DNA of 64,000 nt, from positions 91,011,948 through 91,075,947 of the forward strand of contig NC_035438.2 in NCBI RefSeq assembly GCF_002127325.2, given 5' to 3'. Of this stretch, positions 24,163 through 35,194 are shown piece after piece (within the stretch, counting starts at the first letter, position 1; every line of letters begins with the position of its first letter). Position numbers and translations under genes: made by a program. The notes below the pieces were generated by a model. The model made no database searches and was not told the origin of the DNA. It was given only the letters and a program-made list of their open reading frames with translations. The DNA comes from Helianthus annuus. Lineage: Eukaryota > Streptophyta > Magnoliopsida > Asterales > Asteraceae.

Positions 24163-27100
24163 TGTAACACCCCAAAACCCGAATGTTTATATTCGTTAAA
24201 TGTTGTGATATGGTACATCAAGAAATAAATGACTAGGTTATTTAACCTAGTTAAGAGTATGGTAGAAACAATTAAAGGATGAGAGTTGTGCCAATTATAA
24301 TTAGTGGCAAACTTGAGGGACTAAAGTGGGGTAAATGAAAGTTGAATTTATAAAAAAAAATATACACACATACACACACACGATTGTGTGTTCTGGAAGA
24401 AGCCAGGAGCTCCATGAGAGCTCAAGAACCCTAAGCATGAAGAATCATCAAATTGAAGGGTGAATCGAGGTCTAAATCCATAAATAAACACGGATTAATG
24501 ATCAACTACACGAGGAGATCATAAGGTATGTTTTAAAACTTAGATTGGCGATCTTGCACGAAGTGGGTTATGTTCTAATCCGTGAATTGGTATGAAATTG
24601 AGTATGAGCATGTGTTAGAATCATCATATAGAATATGGATTATGAACGATTTGGAGTAATTTGATGTTTGGAGGTGAAACCCACTTCTAGTGGTGAAGAT
24701 GGCGACATGGGTGTGTCACCCATGTCCAATCCTTGTTCAAATCTTGTTGTGTTATGTTGCATGTAATGCGTTCTTGTTAGGTAGATTGAATGTGATATGA
24801 ATTTGTTGATGTTTTTGTGTTAATTGATGAATGAAAGCATGAAGTAGGAAGTAAAGCATGAAACACTTGTACATTATGCATAAATTGTGGTATGCACACC
24901 AAGTGTTTGATGAAATGCCTAGGTGAGATTAATAGATGAAATGGTATGCAAGTAATGGATGAAATCGTATAATATGGGGATATGATGTATTTGATAATAA
25001 ATAAACATGAGAAATCTATTTTTAGATGGAATTCATGTAGGATTTGGTTGGCCATGTTATTTGGTAAAAGTATGCATTAGAATATTGTACTCTATGTTGC
25101 AGTGGTATGATGTTTACTACATGTTTGAATAATTGCTTAATCAAAATTGATAAGTAAAAGTACACTAAATGTGAAGCATATGAGATCATTAGAACAGGAT
25201 GAAGTTAGAATGATGTTGGGTTGTTAAGCATGGGTCATGGTGTTAGTTGTAGAATTATGTTACTAGAATGAACGGAATTAAATATGTTTGGTATGTGCAT
25301 ATAACTAGATGATCATGTGGTTGTATGCTTATTGCATCGTGAGTATGAAATGTATATAGTGTCATTAGTATAGTCTACTATAATGACATGGATGTATGAG
25401 GTTAAGTCGAAAGTTCATATGATAAATTGTTGACTTTTTGAAAGTCAACTGTGCATAAGTAGCAATGTTAGACTTTTGTCACAATTGTAATATTATAGAA
25501 AGTCATATGATGCGTGTTATATCCATATGTGTTATATGTGATGACATGATGAATTATATGAGTTTGAAAGATTGACTTGTGAAAATATGCCTTATGCTTG
25601 TTAGAATTGACTAATGAAAGTCAAATGTGAAACATGAATTTGATATGACTGTTAATATGTACAATCATGTATGCTAACAAGAATGTGAACGCGATGACAT
25701 GAAAGTATAGGGATCATGTCAAGATGGATGGAAGCATGGAAGGTTAACGGGTCAAAAGGAGGCGAGGAAACGGATGTAATACGAACACTTAAGGTAACTG
25801 ATTTCTGAAATCACTTCTTATTTATAAATGAAGTTTAGTATGTGGTATATAGGGAAACCAAGTAAGAATTTACAGGTAAGGGTAAGTACCAAGGTAAGTT
25901 CATATGAACTTCGTCTATCCTTAATGTAAATTCAGATGATGGTTTCATCATGTTAATAGAACGTGCATTATGTTGCTGAATGTTCATTGTGTTAATGGAA
26001 TGTGCATTATGTTGCTGAATGTTCATCGTGTTAAGGGAATGTGCATTTTGTTGCTGAATGTTCACCGTGTTAATAGAATGTTCATTATGTTGCTGAATGT
26101 TCACCGTGTTAATGGAATGTTCATTATGTTGCTGAATGTTCATCGTGTTAATAGAATGTTCATTATGTTGCTGAATGTTCATCGTGTTAATAGAATGTTC
26201 ATTATGTTGCTGAATGTTCACCGTGTTAATGTAATGTTCATTATGTTGCTGAATGTTCATCGTGTTAATAGAATGTTCATTATGTTGCTGAATGTTCATC
26301 GTGTTAATAGAATGTTCATTATGCTGCTGAATGTTCACCGTGTTAATGGAATGTTAATTATGCTGCTGAATGTTCATCGTGTTAATAGAATGTTCATTAT
26401 GTTGCTGAATGTTGTGTTAATAGAATGTTCATTATGTTGCTGAATGTTCACCGTGTTAATGGAATATTCATTATGTTGCTGAATGTTCACCGTGTTAATA
26501 GAATGTTCATTATGTTGCTGAATGTTCATCGTGTTAATAGAATGTTCATTATGTTGCTGAATGTTCACCGTGTTAATGGAATGTTCATCATGTTTGTTGG
26601 AAGTTAGTCGGTTATGTTTGTTTGTAATTGCGTTGATTTATGTTGATATGTTTATAGATAAGGCTCAACTTACAATAAGTGAATGTGACTTGTATGTATG
26701 TATGTATGTAGTTATGTATGTATGTATGTAAGTAGATGCATATGTATGCAAGTAAAGGTATGTATGTATGTAAGTACGTATGTGAAGACGTAATCATGTA
26801 TGTATGTAAGTAGATGCGTATGTATGCAAGTAAAGGTATGTATGTATGTATGTATGTATGTACGTAGTTATGTATGTATTGTATACGTGGTTTCAATACA
26901 TTTAAGTATTGGCGTTATTAACAGTGTGCCTCGAGAATGAAATGTAATGCAGGAAAATTATTGAAGTTTCGCCAAGGATTAGACACCCGGATGGAATGAT
27001 TAAATCTAGAAAGATAACGGAATGGAAAGTATATGTGGATAGAACGTAACGAGACTACATGATTGAGAATCTTGTTGTATATAATGTATGCTAATGTTGC

Positions 27101-27386
27101 GAATGTATGTGGTGGGTGCAGGTTGTACGAATCACAGATTATCATCACGAGGAGTAGTGATCAAAGACCGAGTCACAAGATAGATTGTACGGGAATGCTT
27201 GAGTATGTAATTTGATAAACATAAGTTATGCTTTTATTTTATTAAATGAGTACGAAGGATGCATATATTGTAAAAGAGTTATTTTAAATTGAACTTTCAA
27301 GTAAGTCAAAACGTTTATAATGAAAGAAATTTTATGGTACGTATTTCCGCTGCGTCTTTTCAGTTAAAGCGTGTTAGGGTCTTACA
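24163..27386 (+). repeat. 3' LTR of the LARD-like element
   Basis: 3,224 bp and nearly identical to the 5' LTR. The 43-bp length excess equals one extra 39-bp unit in the array (about 25972-26593) plus a net 4 bp of microsatellite (minus 4 near 26720, plus 8 near 26850). Confidence 0.93.
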
Positions 27387-29223
27387 ACAGGGCAATGAAT
27401 ATGTACAACGACACAAGTGAAGAGCAGGCTACAGCAATGAAAACACTTCAAGGAGCTTTCATGGTCAAGCAAAAAGTTGTAAACAACTATATTGAGAAGT
27501 ATGCTGATCTCGAACAGAAACTTGAACTTCAGAGAATTGAAACTGAAAAAGTTAATCGTTTATTGAAAAGCTACTCATGTTCGTCTTATATCATTGACAT
27601 GATTTATCCGATGGCTGAAAGCTTGAAGGCATTTGAGGACAATGAAGTAACTGAAGAAAAGAAGATTTAAGAAGAAAAGGTTGAAGAAAAGACTCCAATG
27701 AAAAAGACTAAAAAGAAGAAAGACACTGAAAAGACGCCATCTGGTAAGAAACAAGGTGTCAGTTACAACAAGTGTCCACCCCCGCTGGAAAACGGATATC
27801 TAGCTAGAAATCCAAATGATGAAAGAGTAAAAAAGGCAACAAATTTACAGTGGGAGTCGGAGTCGTCAGTAAACTTGCTAGATAGTATTGATGTTGTGTT
27901 TACATCGTCTGACACTGATCAACAGTCTCAATGGATGAAGAAAGTCGTGGATCATATGTTAGAAAACGATGAGATAGAAGAGTCAAAGTCGGAGTCCGCG
28001 TCAGAGTCAAAGTCTGGGTCAAGCACTCCGTGTAAAATAGAAAAACAGGACAAAATAGTGTATGATAGAGAATTCCTGTTATCAAAATCTAATTTGGATG
28101 ATGAACCGTTTAAAGTTGCTTATACTTTGAATGATTCTGACAAATTATATTCTGATGAGGAATTTCCAATAAGAGGTGTCAAAACTGAACTGATAAACAA
28201 GGTTTTCAAACTCACAGAAATTAATATTTCTGAAATAAAAGATTTATGTCTTAATGAAAAACCTAAAAAATACACCTCAAGAGTTCAACAAAGACTAAAC
28301 AAGAAAAAAGGTTACGGTTCTGGTTCTGGTTTCCAAAAGAGATCAAACCATAATGGTAATTTCAAAAAGAAAGGTCTTGGTTTTACTCCAACAGAAAAAC
28401 AGAAAAATGAAAAATATATTCGTGATTTTAAATCCAAAATGACATTTGTTTCAGGAACGTCATCTGAAGAAGAAGAAAAGAAAGATTTCTGGAGGCAGTC
28501 AAACAATGAGTTTCTTGCAATGAAGCAAGATGAAATAAAGAAGTTGACTGAGCAGAAGAAAGATACGAGAACCTGTTTCCAATGCAACACTGTTGGACAT
28601 ATTGCAAGAGATTGTTCTAAGGCAATACAATCAAAACAGGGAGTATCTCGTAAACTCAAAGAGCAAGTGATTGAGTTTGAACCACCAATTGATAGAACAA
28701 AATTGTTTAAAAATTCTACATTTGAAATTGGTGAATGTTCAAACAAGTTTTACAAGAAAAGAGCTAAATCTGACAACCAGAAATGGGTTGTTAAGAAAGT
28801 TGCTGAAAGCTCTAGCGATGATTCTGATAGGTCAAAATCAGAGGAGCTATCTTCTGGCGATGAATCTGACTCCACAAAGTCAGATGAGCCACAAATTGTT
28901 TCAAAAAGTGAAGATATTTCAAAAGATGAAAACTCAGTTCCGATTGTGAATGATGAGGATTTTCCATCACTTCGGGCTGAAAATTATAAGAAGAAAATTG
29001 GTAAAGTTGAAATTTCTAACCAATTTTATAATGACAAACAGGAGTTTGATGTTGAGAAGGTCTTTAACCCCAAGGTAACTCATATCTTTGCTAAGATGAG
29101 GATCGAAAAGTCAAAGGGGTTAAAGAATTTTATGAGAAGAAGAGGAAAGGTAAGAAACCGAGTGATGGTGACTCGGTGACACCCAAGGCTGGTCAGGCTT
29201 GGGTGGATATTTTCTTCGACTAA
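27387..29223 (+). pseudogene. gag of copia-type element, C-terminal part (copy 2), with second zinc knuckle
   Basis: Continues the gag frame after the LARD element, starting with the duplicated ACAGG. Order: a coiled-coil-like segment (AMKTLQGAFMVKQKVV, 27440-27480), Lys-rich linker (27690-27740), acidic Ser/Glu repeats (27975-28025), Gly/Ser-rich RNA-binding-like patch (GYGSGSGFQKRS, near 28312), second CCHC knuckle CFQCNTVGHIARDC (28573-28614), an acidic tract, and a C-terminus GQAWVDIFFD ending at TAA 29221-29223. Damage: TAA at 27668-27670 and a frameshift near 29115 that makes the main frame stop at 29179 instead. The two knuckles would be about 630 residues apart in a protein of about 1,240 residues, which is long for a copia gag. 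Confidence 0.88.
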
Positions 29224-31193
29224 AAACCTGACTTGCCGGAGATCCCAAGTTTGTAATCGTGGATCAGGTATCGGCATCTTTCTTAATATGTGTTTGAAAA
29301 GGTTAAGCAGGAATTGCTGGAGCTTCCAGGTTGGTAAGTGTGAAGCAGGAATCGGCATCTTTGTGATCATTCCTACAAGTGGTAGTTGTTGGTTATACCT
29401 ACAAGTGGTATTGTTTGTGATTCTTACAAGTGGTAAAGAGGTTGCTAAATTGCAAATAGTAAATCAGGGACATTAATTTGTACTTGATTTACTACACATG
29501 ATAATAACTGACAAGATGATGAACCATATCCCCATATTTACCAAGTGGTAAACTTACAAGTGGTAAAAACAAACTCATTTTCCAGAAAAATCATTTTGAT
29601 TAAAACAAACTTAAGTGTTTTGAGATCTAAATGAGAAAATGGTTTGTGATAGGGGGAGTTCAGATTGTTTATGTCGAGTGAATGGCGAATTGATGCAACT
29701 CCATGTCAGTTGTCAAGTTTTGTACAGTTTATTTAGTCTTATGTTTTAAGTGGGTCAAGAGTGTTAGTTGTTTTCAAATTTTTCTTTAATGTGTTTGCAT
29801 TTTAGGGGGAGTAGAAAATTTCTGAAAATCCAAAAAACATTAGAAAATTTGAAAAAGCACAAAAACATGATAAAATCTAAAATGAGTTTTGTTGTGAAAA
29901 GAGGAAATGATACTACATCAGTAGACTGTCACAACATGCTAAAGATATGTAAAGATAAAATGTGATAAATAATCTCACTGAGGATATGCTAGTAGGTTTT
30001 TACACATTCAGTAAATTGTGACGAGATATAAATTTAAAAATCAAACTTGCTTATTCTGTGGGTTAACAAAACTGTTTGGATATATAGGTAACCCCTAAAA
30101 TCTTGTTTGAAAAGTCCCTTATTCTGAGATACTAGGTCTTTATGCTCAGTGATATCTGGGGTATTATCCCGGGACTTCTGCTGTATGGAAGTACTGACCA
30201 AGTCCCCGGATAATGCTTTCCGCAAAAGCTTGAAACATAGCTTCGCCCTCAGCATGCTGATGAAACAATAAAATTAATAGTCGCTGCTGTTGAAATCAAA
30301 AAGATCCTCTAAAGGGGACACACCGAAAAGTCGAAGCCGTCATCTCTCTGCGTATACGGAAGTATCGACCTGAGCTCTCACGGCTCTCGCATCTAACCCC
30401 TGACAGATATCAGCTGTGGTATACTCACCTGTAAGACTGAATATTGGGATCTGGATACGGGAGTATATTCAAATAGTGGGACACACGAATAAGTTTAAGT
30501 GTTTAAGACATTAATATCGTATCTCGGATCAATTGAACTTTGTGTGAAAATTTAAGTGGATTGTTTAGAGCCTAAAATGAAGTGAAGCTTAACGGTGTTA
30601 GTGACATGTCTCAAAAACTGATATGATCCTCTTGCATGAACTCACAAAAATATTGTTTGTAAATATTTTAACTTTTGCATCTTGTTGTTTCTATACTTAG
30701 TGTTAGTCTTTGTCTTTACAAGTGATATCAGTTAATTTCTTTCAAAAAAAAAAAATTCGGTGTGTTTTAGCATAAATTTTGAAAAATTCAAAAAGATTTT
30801 CGACGACTGATATTGAAAAGCTGATTTTCAAAATTCCAAGTGCTAAACATGATGAACAGATGGTTTGGGAGAGTATGTTGTTTTGATAAGAAAAACGATG
30901 TAGTTGTAAGTGGTTCATCAGAAATGAATTGATATACTTGTTTGTGATAGTTTCAAATGGGGTTTATATGCGTAAATGTTTATCATAAAATTTATGTTTG
31001 TGGTAGAGTGTTATGCAGGAAGAGTCAGCATTTGAGGGGGAGTGCATGTTAGTAATGATGGATTTAAAGATGTCAACATCTAAGAGATGAAGATAGAGAG
31101 AGAGAAGCCCAGAGACTGTTCAAGACTGAAGAAGTGAAGACACAGCATTGTCAAAGACTCGATGAACGACTCGTCAACATCTGAGGGGGAGTT
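29224..31193 (+). other. Non-coding 3' region of gag element copy 2
   Basis: Two kilobases between the gag stop and the 3' LTR contain no pol. Repeated ACAAGTGGTA motifs (29374-29570) copy the LTR/PBS junction wording. Purine tracts of the type AGGGGGAGT occur at about 29653, 29811, 31033 and 31183; only the last is next to the LTR and is the true polypurine tract. A C/G-richer patch at 30110-30430 is unassigned. Confidence 0.7.
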
Positions 31194-31617
31194 TGTTGGT
31201 GCACTACATCTGTCGACTTCGTCTTATATCGAGTATTAGTCTTAGATTGTTAGATCAGGGCACGTTATACGAGAAAACAGGAGATTGTATGTATCTTAGA
31301 TGAAGGTTTCGCTTATAGGGACATAGTTAGGGTTTCGCTTATATGAACATTGGAGGTTTCGCTCATGTGACATGTACCTTGGAGCGAAACCTCATCAACT
31401 ATATATAGGTGCACATAAGCGAAATCATGTAATCAGTCTTGTAATCCATACCGAGGTGCTGCCGGTGTGAGATTTGGATGTAATCTGTCAGATATCAATA
31501 CAGAAAGGTGTTAAAAGTGATTTGCTAGCTGTTTCTAAGTCAGATACTTGTTTTCCGCACCAGTATCTGATCAAAACTCCTCTAAACGACTCGTTCGGGT
31601 CGAAACACGATCCTACA
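31194..31617 (+). repeat. 3' LTR of gag element copy 2
   Basis: 424 bp, TGTTGGTGC...GATCCTACA, followed by the second TSD copy TCAAC at 31618-31622. Confidence 0.95.
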
Positions 31618-31930
31618 TCAACCACCCTCCTTCACTCCTCGGCTATAAATTCCCATCCCAAACCAGGTTTGAGGTATCTCTTCACAACTCTCTCACTACT
31701 ACTACTATCACACACTTTGCTTCCCAAGCAAAATTACTGATTCTCACGCCGGGGAGTGGTAACAAGGAGCACCCCCCACCTTTTCCTCCTTGTTACGAGT
31801 CACGGTGTATTTCCCTTGTGTAGGAGACAGCCCAGCTGACGATCCAGCCACCGATCCTTGGAAAGAAGGGATTAACCCTACTTAACGAGACCAGTGAATT
31901 AACCTCTCTTGGTTAACCACTGTTTCATCA
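31618..31930 (+). repeat. 5' LTR of the Tat-type gypsy element, second part (TATA, R, U5)
   Basis: Continues the LTR after the copia-type insertion and matches 49481-49794. The TATA box TATAAAT is at 31644-31650, only about 22 bp from the insertion. A CTCACGCCGG block and paired GGTAACAAGGAG / CCTCCTTGTTAC inverted repeat (about 31758-31797) lie in R/U5. Ends GTTTCATCA at 31930. Confidence 0.9.
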
Positions 31931-31943
31931 TTGGCGCCCACCG
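31931..31943 (+). other. Primer-binding site of the Tat-type gypsy element
   Basis: TTGGCGCCCACCG directly follows the LTR end. This wording is usual at the PBS of plant Tat-type gypsy elements. I did not assign the tRNA. Confidence 0.7.
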
Positions 31944-31985
31944 CTACTCTTAGCACTTTTTCGCATCTCTTTCTTTCTTGAGATC

Positions 31986-34268
31986 ATGTCTGATCGTCCA
32001 AATAATGCAACCGGGGAAAATCTAAACCCCGCAAACCCAGGGCCTGCGGGGACTGCTCCCCCAGCCCAAAATGTTGGCCACATAGGCACATCTGCAGCAG
32101 GGGGCACTCCCCCCGCATCTGCACCAGATTTTTCACAGTATGCTACTGTGATACCTCTAGGCATGGACCTTCATACCTGGTATCTCCAACAACAAACTAT
32201 GTTGGCCGCAGCATACAATAAAAGTTGCGCTGACGCGCAAATTCTAGGCGGTCCCACCCCCGCACCACATACACCTGCGGGTCGTATTTTGCAATATGAC
32301 GGCAAGGTCCCCACACACCCAGCCTCTTGCAATAGGCACGAAGACCGTTCCTCTTACTGCGACGTCCGCACACTTGATGAGGACGATTCCTCATATGGGT
32401 CCCGCCGTAGAGGCCCTATACAGAGCTGCCTAGGCCCTCATGGCGAAACTAGGCGGCAGTCTACAGCCCATCGCGGTTCCGGCATCCATAGCTGTCTGGG
32501 ACCTCAGTCCCACAATGAAGGGTGTGGTCGTACCGACCCTGAAGACCATACATATTGCGGGGAATCCCACACAACTAATAGCCGACCAGGAGGACACAAT
32601 TACGTTCCTCCCACAGAACCCCGCACTACATACCTCCGCGCTGCTAAGCGCAACCAAACCCAGGCCTACAGGCCAAAATCCGCGGCCCAAAACTCTAAGT
32701 TTGTGCCGGAGATCGCCCACGCCGATGTCACAACGACAAAATTCCCACTAACAATTGGGAAGTATAATGGGTCTGTTGGGTTTTTCACATGTTTATCAAA
32801 GTAATTTTATCCGAATAAAATTAAAACGCAGCAGAAAAAGGATTTAAAACATGTTACTTTACAAGGTTCAAAACCATTTTAAATGCAAAACCCAATAATC
32901 GGATCCATATATGACATGCATGCTATCAAAATGCAACCATAGGGTGTTTAAGAAACAACCTTTGAAGGAGCAAGGAGATGGAAGATGTTGATGATGATTG
33001 AATGGTAGCTTCCAAACGAGAAAGCCTCAAGCTAGTATACCCCAAGCCTCCAACAAACACCTTAAGATTGCTAGGATTTTCACTTGTAAAACTCTCTTGA
33101 ATGACTACCTTTGGCCGAAATTTTCTAGAGAAAATGAGAGAGTTCTTATTGTTTTCTTGCACTTGAATTCTTTTTAAAATTAATCCCCTTTCAAGTCTTG
33201 CAACAACTTAGCCTTAAAAGAATGAGAGAGAAGGTTGCCACCCAAATTGGCCAATCAAGCATCATCTAGACATGCAAAATGCATGCATTATGATTGGACC
33301 AAAAAATTGGTCTTGGGAAATACATGGAGGGGCGGCCCACATGTTATTTTAAAAACAATTCAAAATTTCTTTTATAAATTTAAGTCTTGTTTATTTTATA
33401 ACCTTTTATAAAATATAACGTCATATGTTTATAAGACTTATGCAACCTTTTAAAATGTTATTTAACCCATTAAATAACAAAATAAAATATTCTCTCAAAA
33501 TAAATTATCCATATAATTTATTAGTTTGTCAAGTACAATTATTTAGAAAACCAATTTCTAAATATTCTAAGTGTTAATATTTATTTGTTTGATCATATCA
33601 TAAATAAATATTATTGGTGATTGTCTAGCTTGTTATTGGGTATGACCCGACTTGGATCATAACGTACTAGCCACATCAATTTAATATGTGTCTTGGGCAT
33701 ACAGAGTCCAACAGGGTCGGCCGACCCATACGACCACATGAACATTTTTACCGGCGCGGGGTGCAATGGCAAGTGGGATGAAGCCACTTGGTGTCATTTT
33801 TTCCCCCAGACCCTCACGAGTCTGGTGAGTGCTTGGTTCGATTCTTTGCCAGTGGGATCACTGGCTTCATTTAAAGACCTGCAAGCACGATTCCTTGCAC
33901 ACTTCAGCCAGCAGCGACGTCACAAACGCGATTCCATGGACGTCATGAACATCTGTCGCGGAGACAACGAAACTCTGGAATCGTTTGTCGTCCGCTACAA
34001 TAAAGAGTGCCTCGAGATCGGCGGAGTAGCAGATCAAATGGCACGTAACCATTTCATTCGAGCCGTCAAGGACGATGAAATGGTTCTGACCATCTCAGGC
34101 AAGGAGGGCTTGCCAGAAAGGTGGGACGACAACATGGCCGCGGTCAAGACGTACGCCCAAACCCAACGGTCCCTCAAACCGCACACTGTCAAGGCACAGC
34201 CCCAAGCGGAAGGCCAATCCTCCCGCCAAGACTCCAAGCGCAATAACAAGTGCAAACGAAACACATGA
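31986..34268 (+). pseudogene. gag of the Tat-type gypsy element, N-terminal and capsid part
   Basis: ATG 31986 (MSDRPNNATGENLN) opens a Pro/Ala-rich N-terminus. The middle (32440-32751) reads more like protein in another frame, so paired frameshifts are likely. The capsid core begins at PLTIGKYNG (about 32743-32770), is cut by a solo LTR (32774-33713), and continues ADPYDHMNIFTGAG from 33719. That is the retrotransposon gag domain with its usual Y-x-G-x-x-DP-x-x-H start; a LEDLQ-type QARFLAHFSQQ motif follows. The frame ends at TGA 34266-34268 within a Lys/Arg-rich tail. Its role would have been RNA packaging and particle assembly. Confidence 0.85.
32774..33713 (+). repeat. Solo LTR inserted in gypsy gag
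   Basis: 940 bp from TGTTGGGTTTTTCACATG to CAGAGTCCAACA, flanked by TSD GGGTC (32769-32773; 33714-33718). Removing the LTR and one TSD copy joins the gag frame. No PBS, polypurine tract or coding sequence adjoins, so it is a product of LTR-LTR recombination. The element family is not identified. Strand is set by the TG...CA ends only and could be reversed. Confidence 0.9.
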
Positions 34269-35174
34269 AATCGTGGCAACGATTCCAAACCATACGTCTC
34301 ACGGAGTCACCAGCCCGACGCAAGGGCAACAATCAACGCCCAACGCGATAACCGGGCAGCCAAAAAGGAATCTCGGGATCGTAACTGGACCGAGATCAAT
34401 CAGTCGCCAAGTGACGTCCTCCTAACGGACGCACAATTCTTGCGACCGGCCCAACCTATGAAGTCCAAAAAGAACCAGGATCTCACACTTTACTGTGAGT
34501 ATCACAAGGACTCGGGCCACACAACCAATAACTGCATTAGTCTCCGACTAGAGATTGAGCGAGCCCTGAAAGAGGGGAAGTTGCAACATCTGTTGCCAGC
34601 TGCGCAAAAACAAACCAAGCGCATCACCCCCCACAACAAGGGCACCTCCACTGGTAAACGGACCATGTACGTGGCCTCAACCCACATGATCAATGGAGGA
34701 CGCGGAAAGCCGCGCAAGGCGGCACGAAGACTGGACAATGACTGGAGAGATGAACAAGTCATCTTTCCAAAAGTCCGAGGCAGACCGCGTGACAGGCGCG
34801 CCGTCGTTATCACAGGCTACCTGGCTCACTACTGCACGGAGCGATTATTCATCGACCCGGACAATACATCAGACGTCATATATGAGCAGTGCTTCAACCA
34901 GTTTGATCAAGAAGACAAGGATCGGTTGCAGCCGGTAGATTACCCTTTGGCCGGATTTGTGAGGGAAACCGTATTCCCCCTGGGCCAAATAACTTTCCTC
35001 GTGCGCCTCACCAACGGAAGGCACACGCGAATAGAGGAGGTAAACTTCATGGTTTTACCCCACACCTCCAAATACGACGTACTGCTCGGGAGGGAGTCCA
35101 GGGCGATTTCAACAAGATTACATCCGTCCCCCACTCTGCCATCGGTTTCCCAACCGAGACGGGGGTCGCGATAA
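34269..35174 (+). pseudogene. gypsy gag C-terminus (zinc-knuckle-like) and aspartic protease, inactive
   Basis: Frame 34440-35174 begins in the gag nucleocapsid end: CEYHKDSGHTTNNC is the Tat-type variant knuckle. The protease follows, with the region VVITGYLAHYCTERLF leading into the catalytic loop at about 34852-34875, which reads DPDNTSDVIY. Related Tat elements have Asp-x-Gly-Ser there. The Gly and Ser codons appear changed by G-to-A transitions (to GAC and AAT), so the enzyme should be dead. The usual flap/alpha region SKYDVLLGR is at 35069-35095. A frame break near 35100-35195 separates it from RT. Confidence 0.75.
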
Positions 35175-35194
35175 TACACGCCCGCAGAGAAGTT

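Larger units (their letters stand above)
18488..27386 (+). mobile_element. LARD-like non-coding LTR retrotransposon with 3.2-kb LTRs
   Basis: LTRs at 18488-21668 and 24163-27386 begin TGTAACACCCC and end GTCTTACA. The TSD is ACAGG (18483-18487; 27387-27391), and joining the flanks restores the gag frame seen in the sister copy. The PBS TGGTATCAGAGC (21672-21683) and polypurine tract AAGGGGGGTAGA (24149-24160) are in place. The 2.5-kb interior has no coding frame, so any movement needed proteins from another element. The LTRs differ by about 7 substitutions and three repeat-number changes, making this the youngest layer. Long LTRs plus a non-coding core fit the LARD definition. Confidence 0.92.
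15630..31617 (+). mobile_element. Copia-type gag-only retrotransposon, copy 2 (TR-GAG-like)
   Basis: Two 424-bp LTRs (15630-16053, 31194-31617) start TGTTGG and end CCTACA, with TSD TCAAC at 15625-15629 and 31618-31622. The empty site is preserved in the gypsy 3' LTR, where CTCAACCACCC runs uninterrupted near 49481. The PBS (TGGTATCAGAGC) follows the 5' LTR and a polypurine tract (CTGAGGGGGAGT, 31181-31192) precedes the 3' LTR. The only coding region is gag, split by the LARD-like element. Without that insertion it is about 7.1 kb. No protease, integrase, RT or RNase H motif was found, which fits the TR-GAG class of non-autonomous elements. Confidence 0.9.

Noticed and set aside
32430..32720. 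Minus-strand frames opposite the gypsy gag and pol (also 34034-34288, 34502-34813, 34940-35298)
   Set aside because: They are shadows of GC-rich retrotransposon coding sequence. The plus strand carries the recognisable domains.
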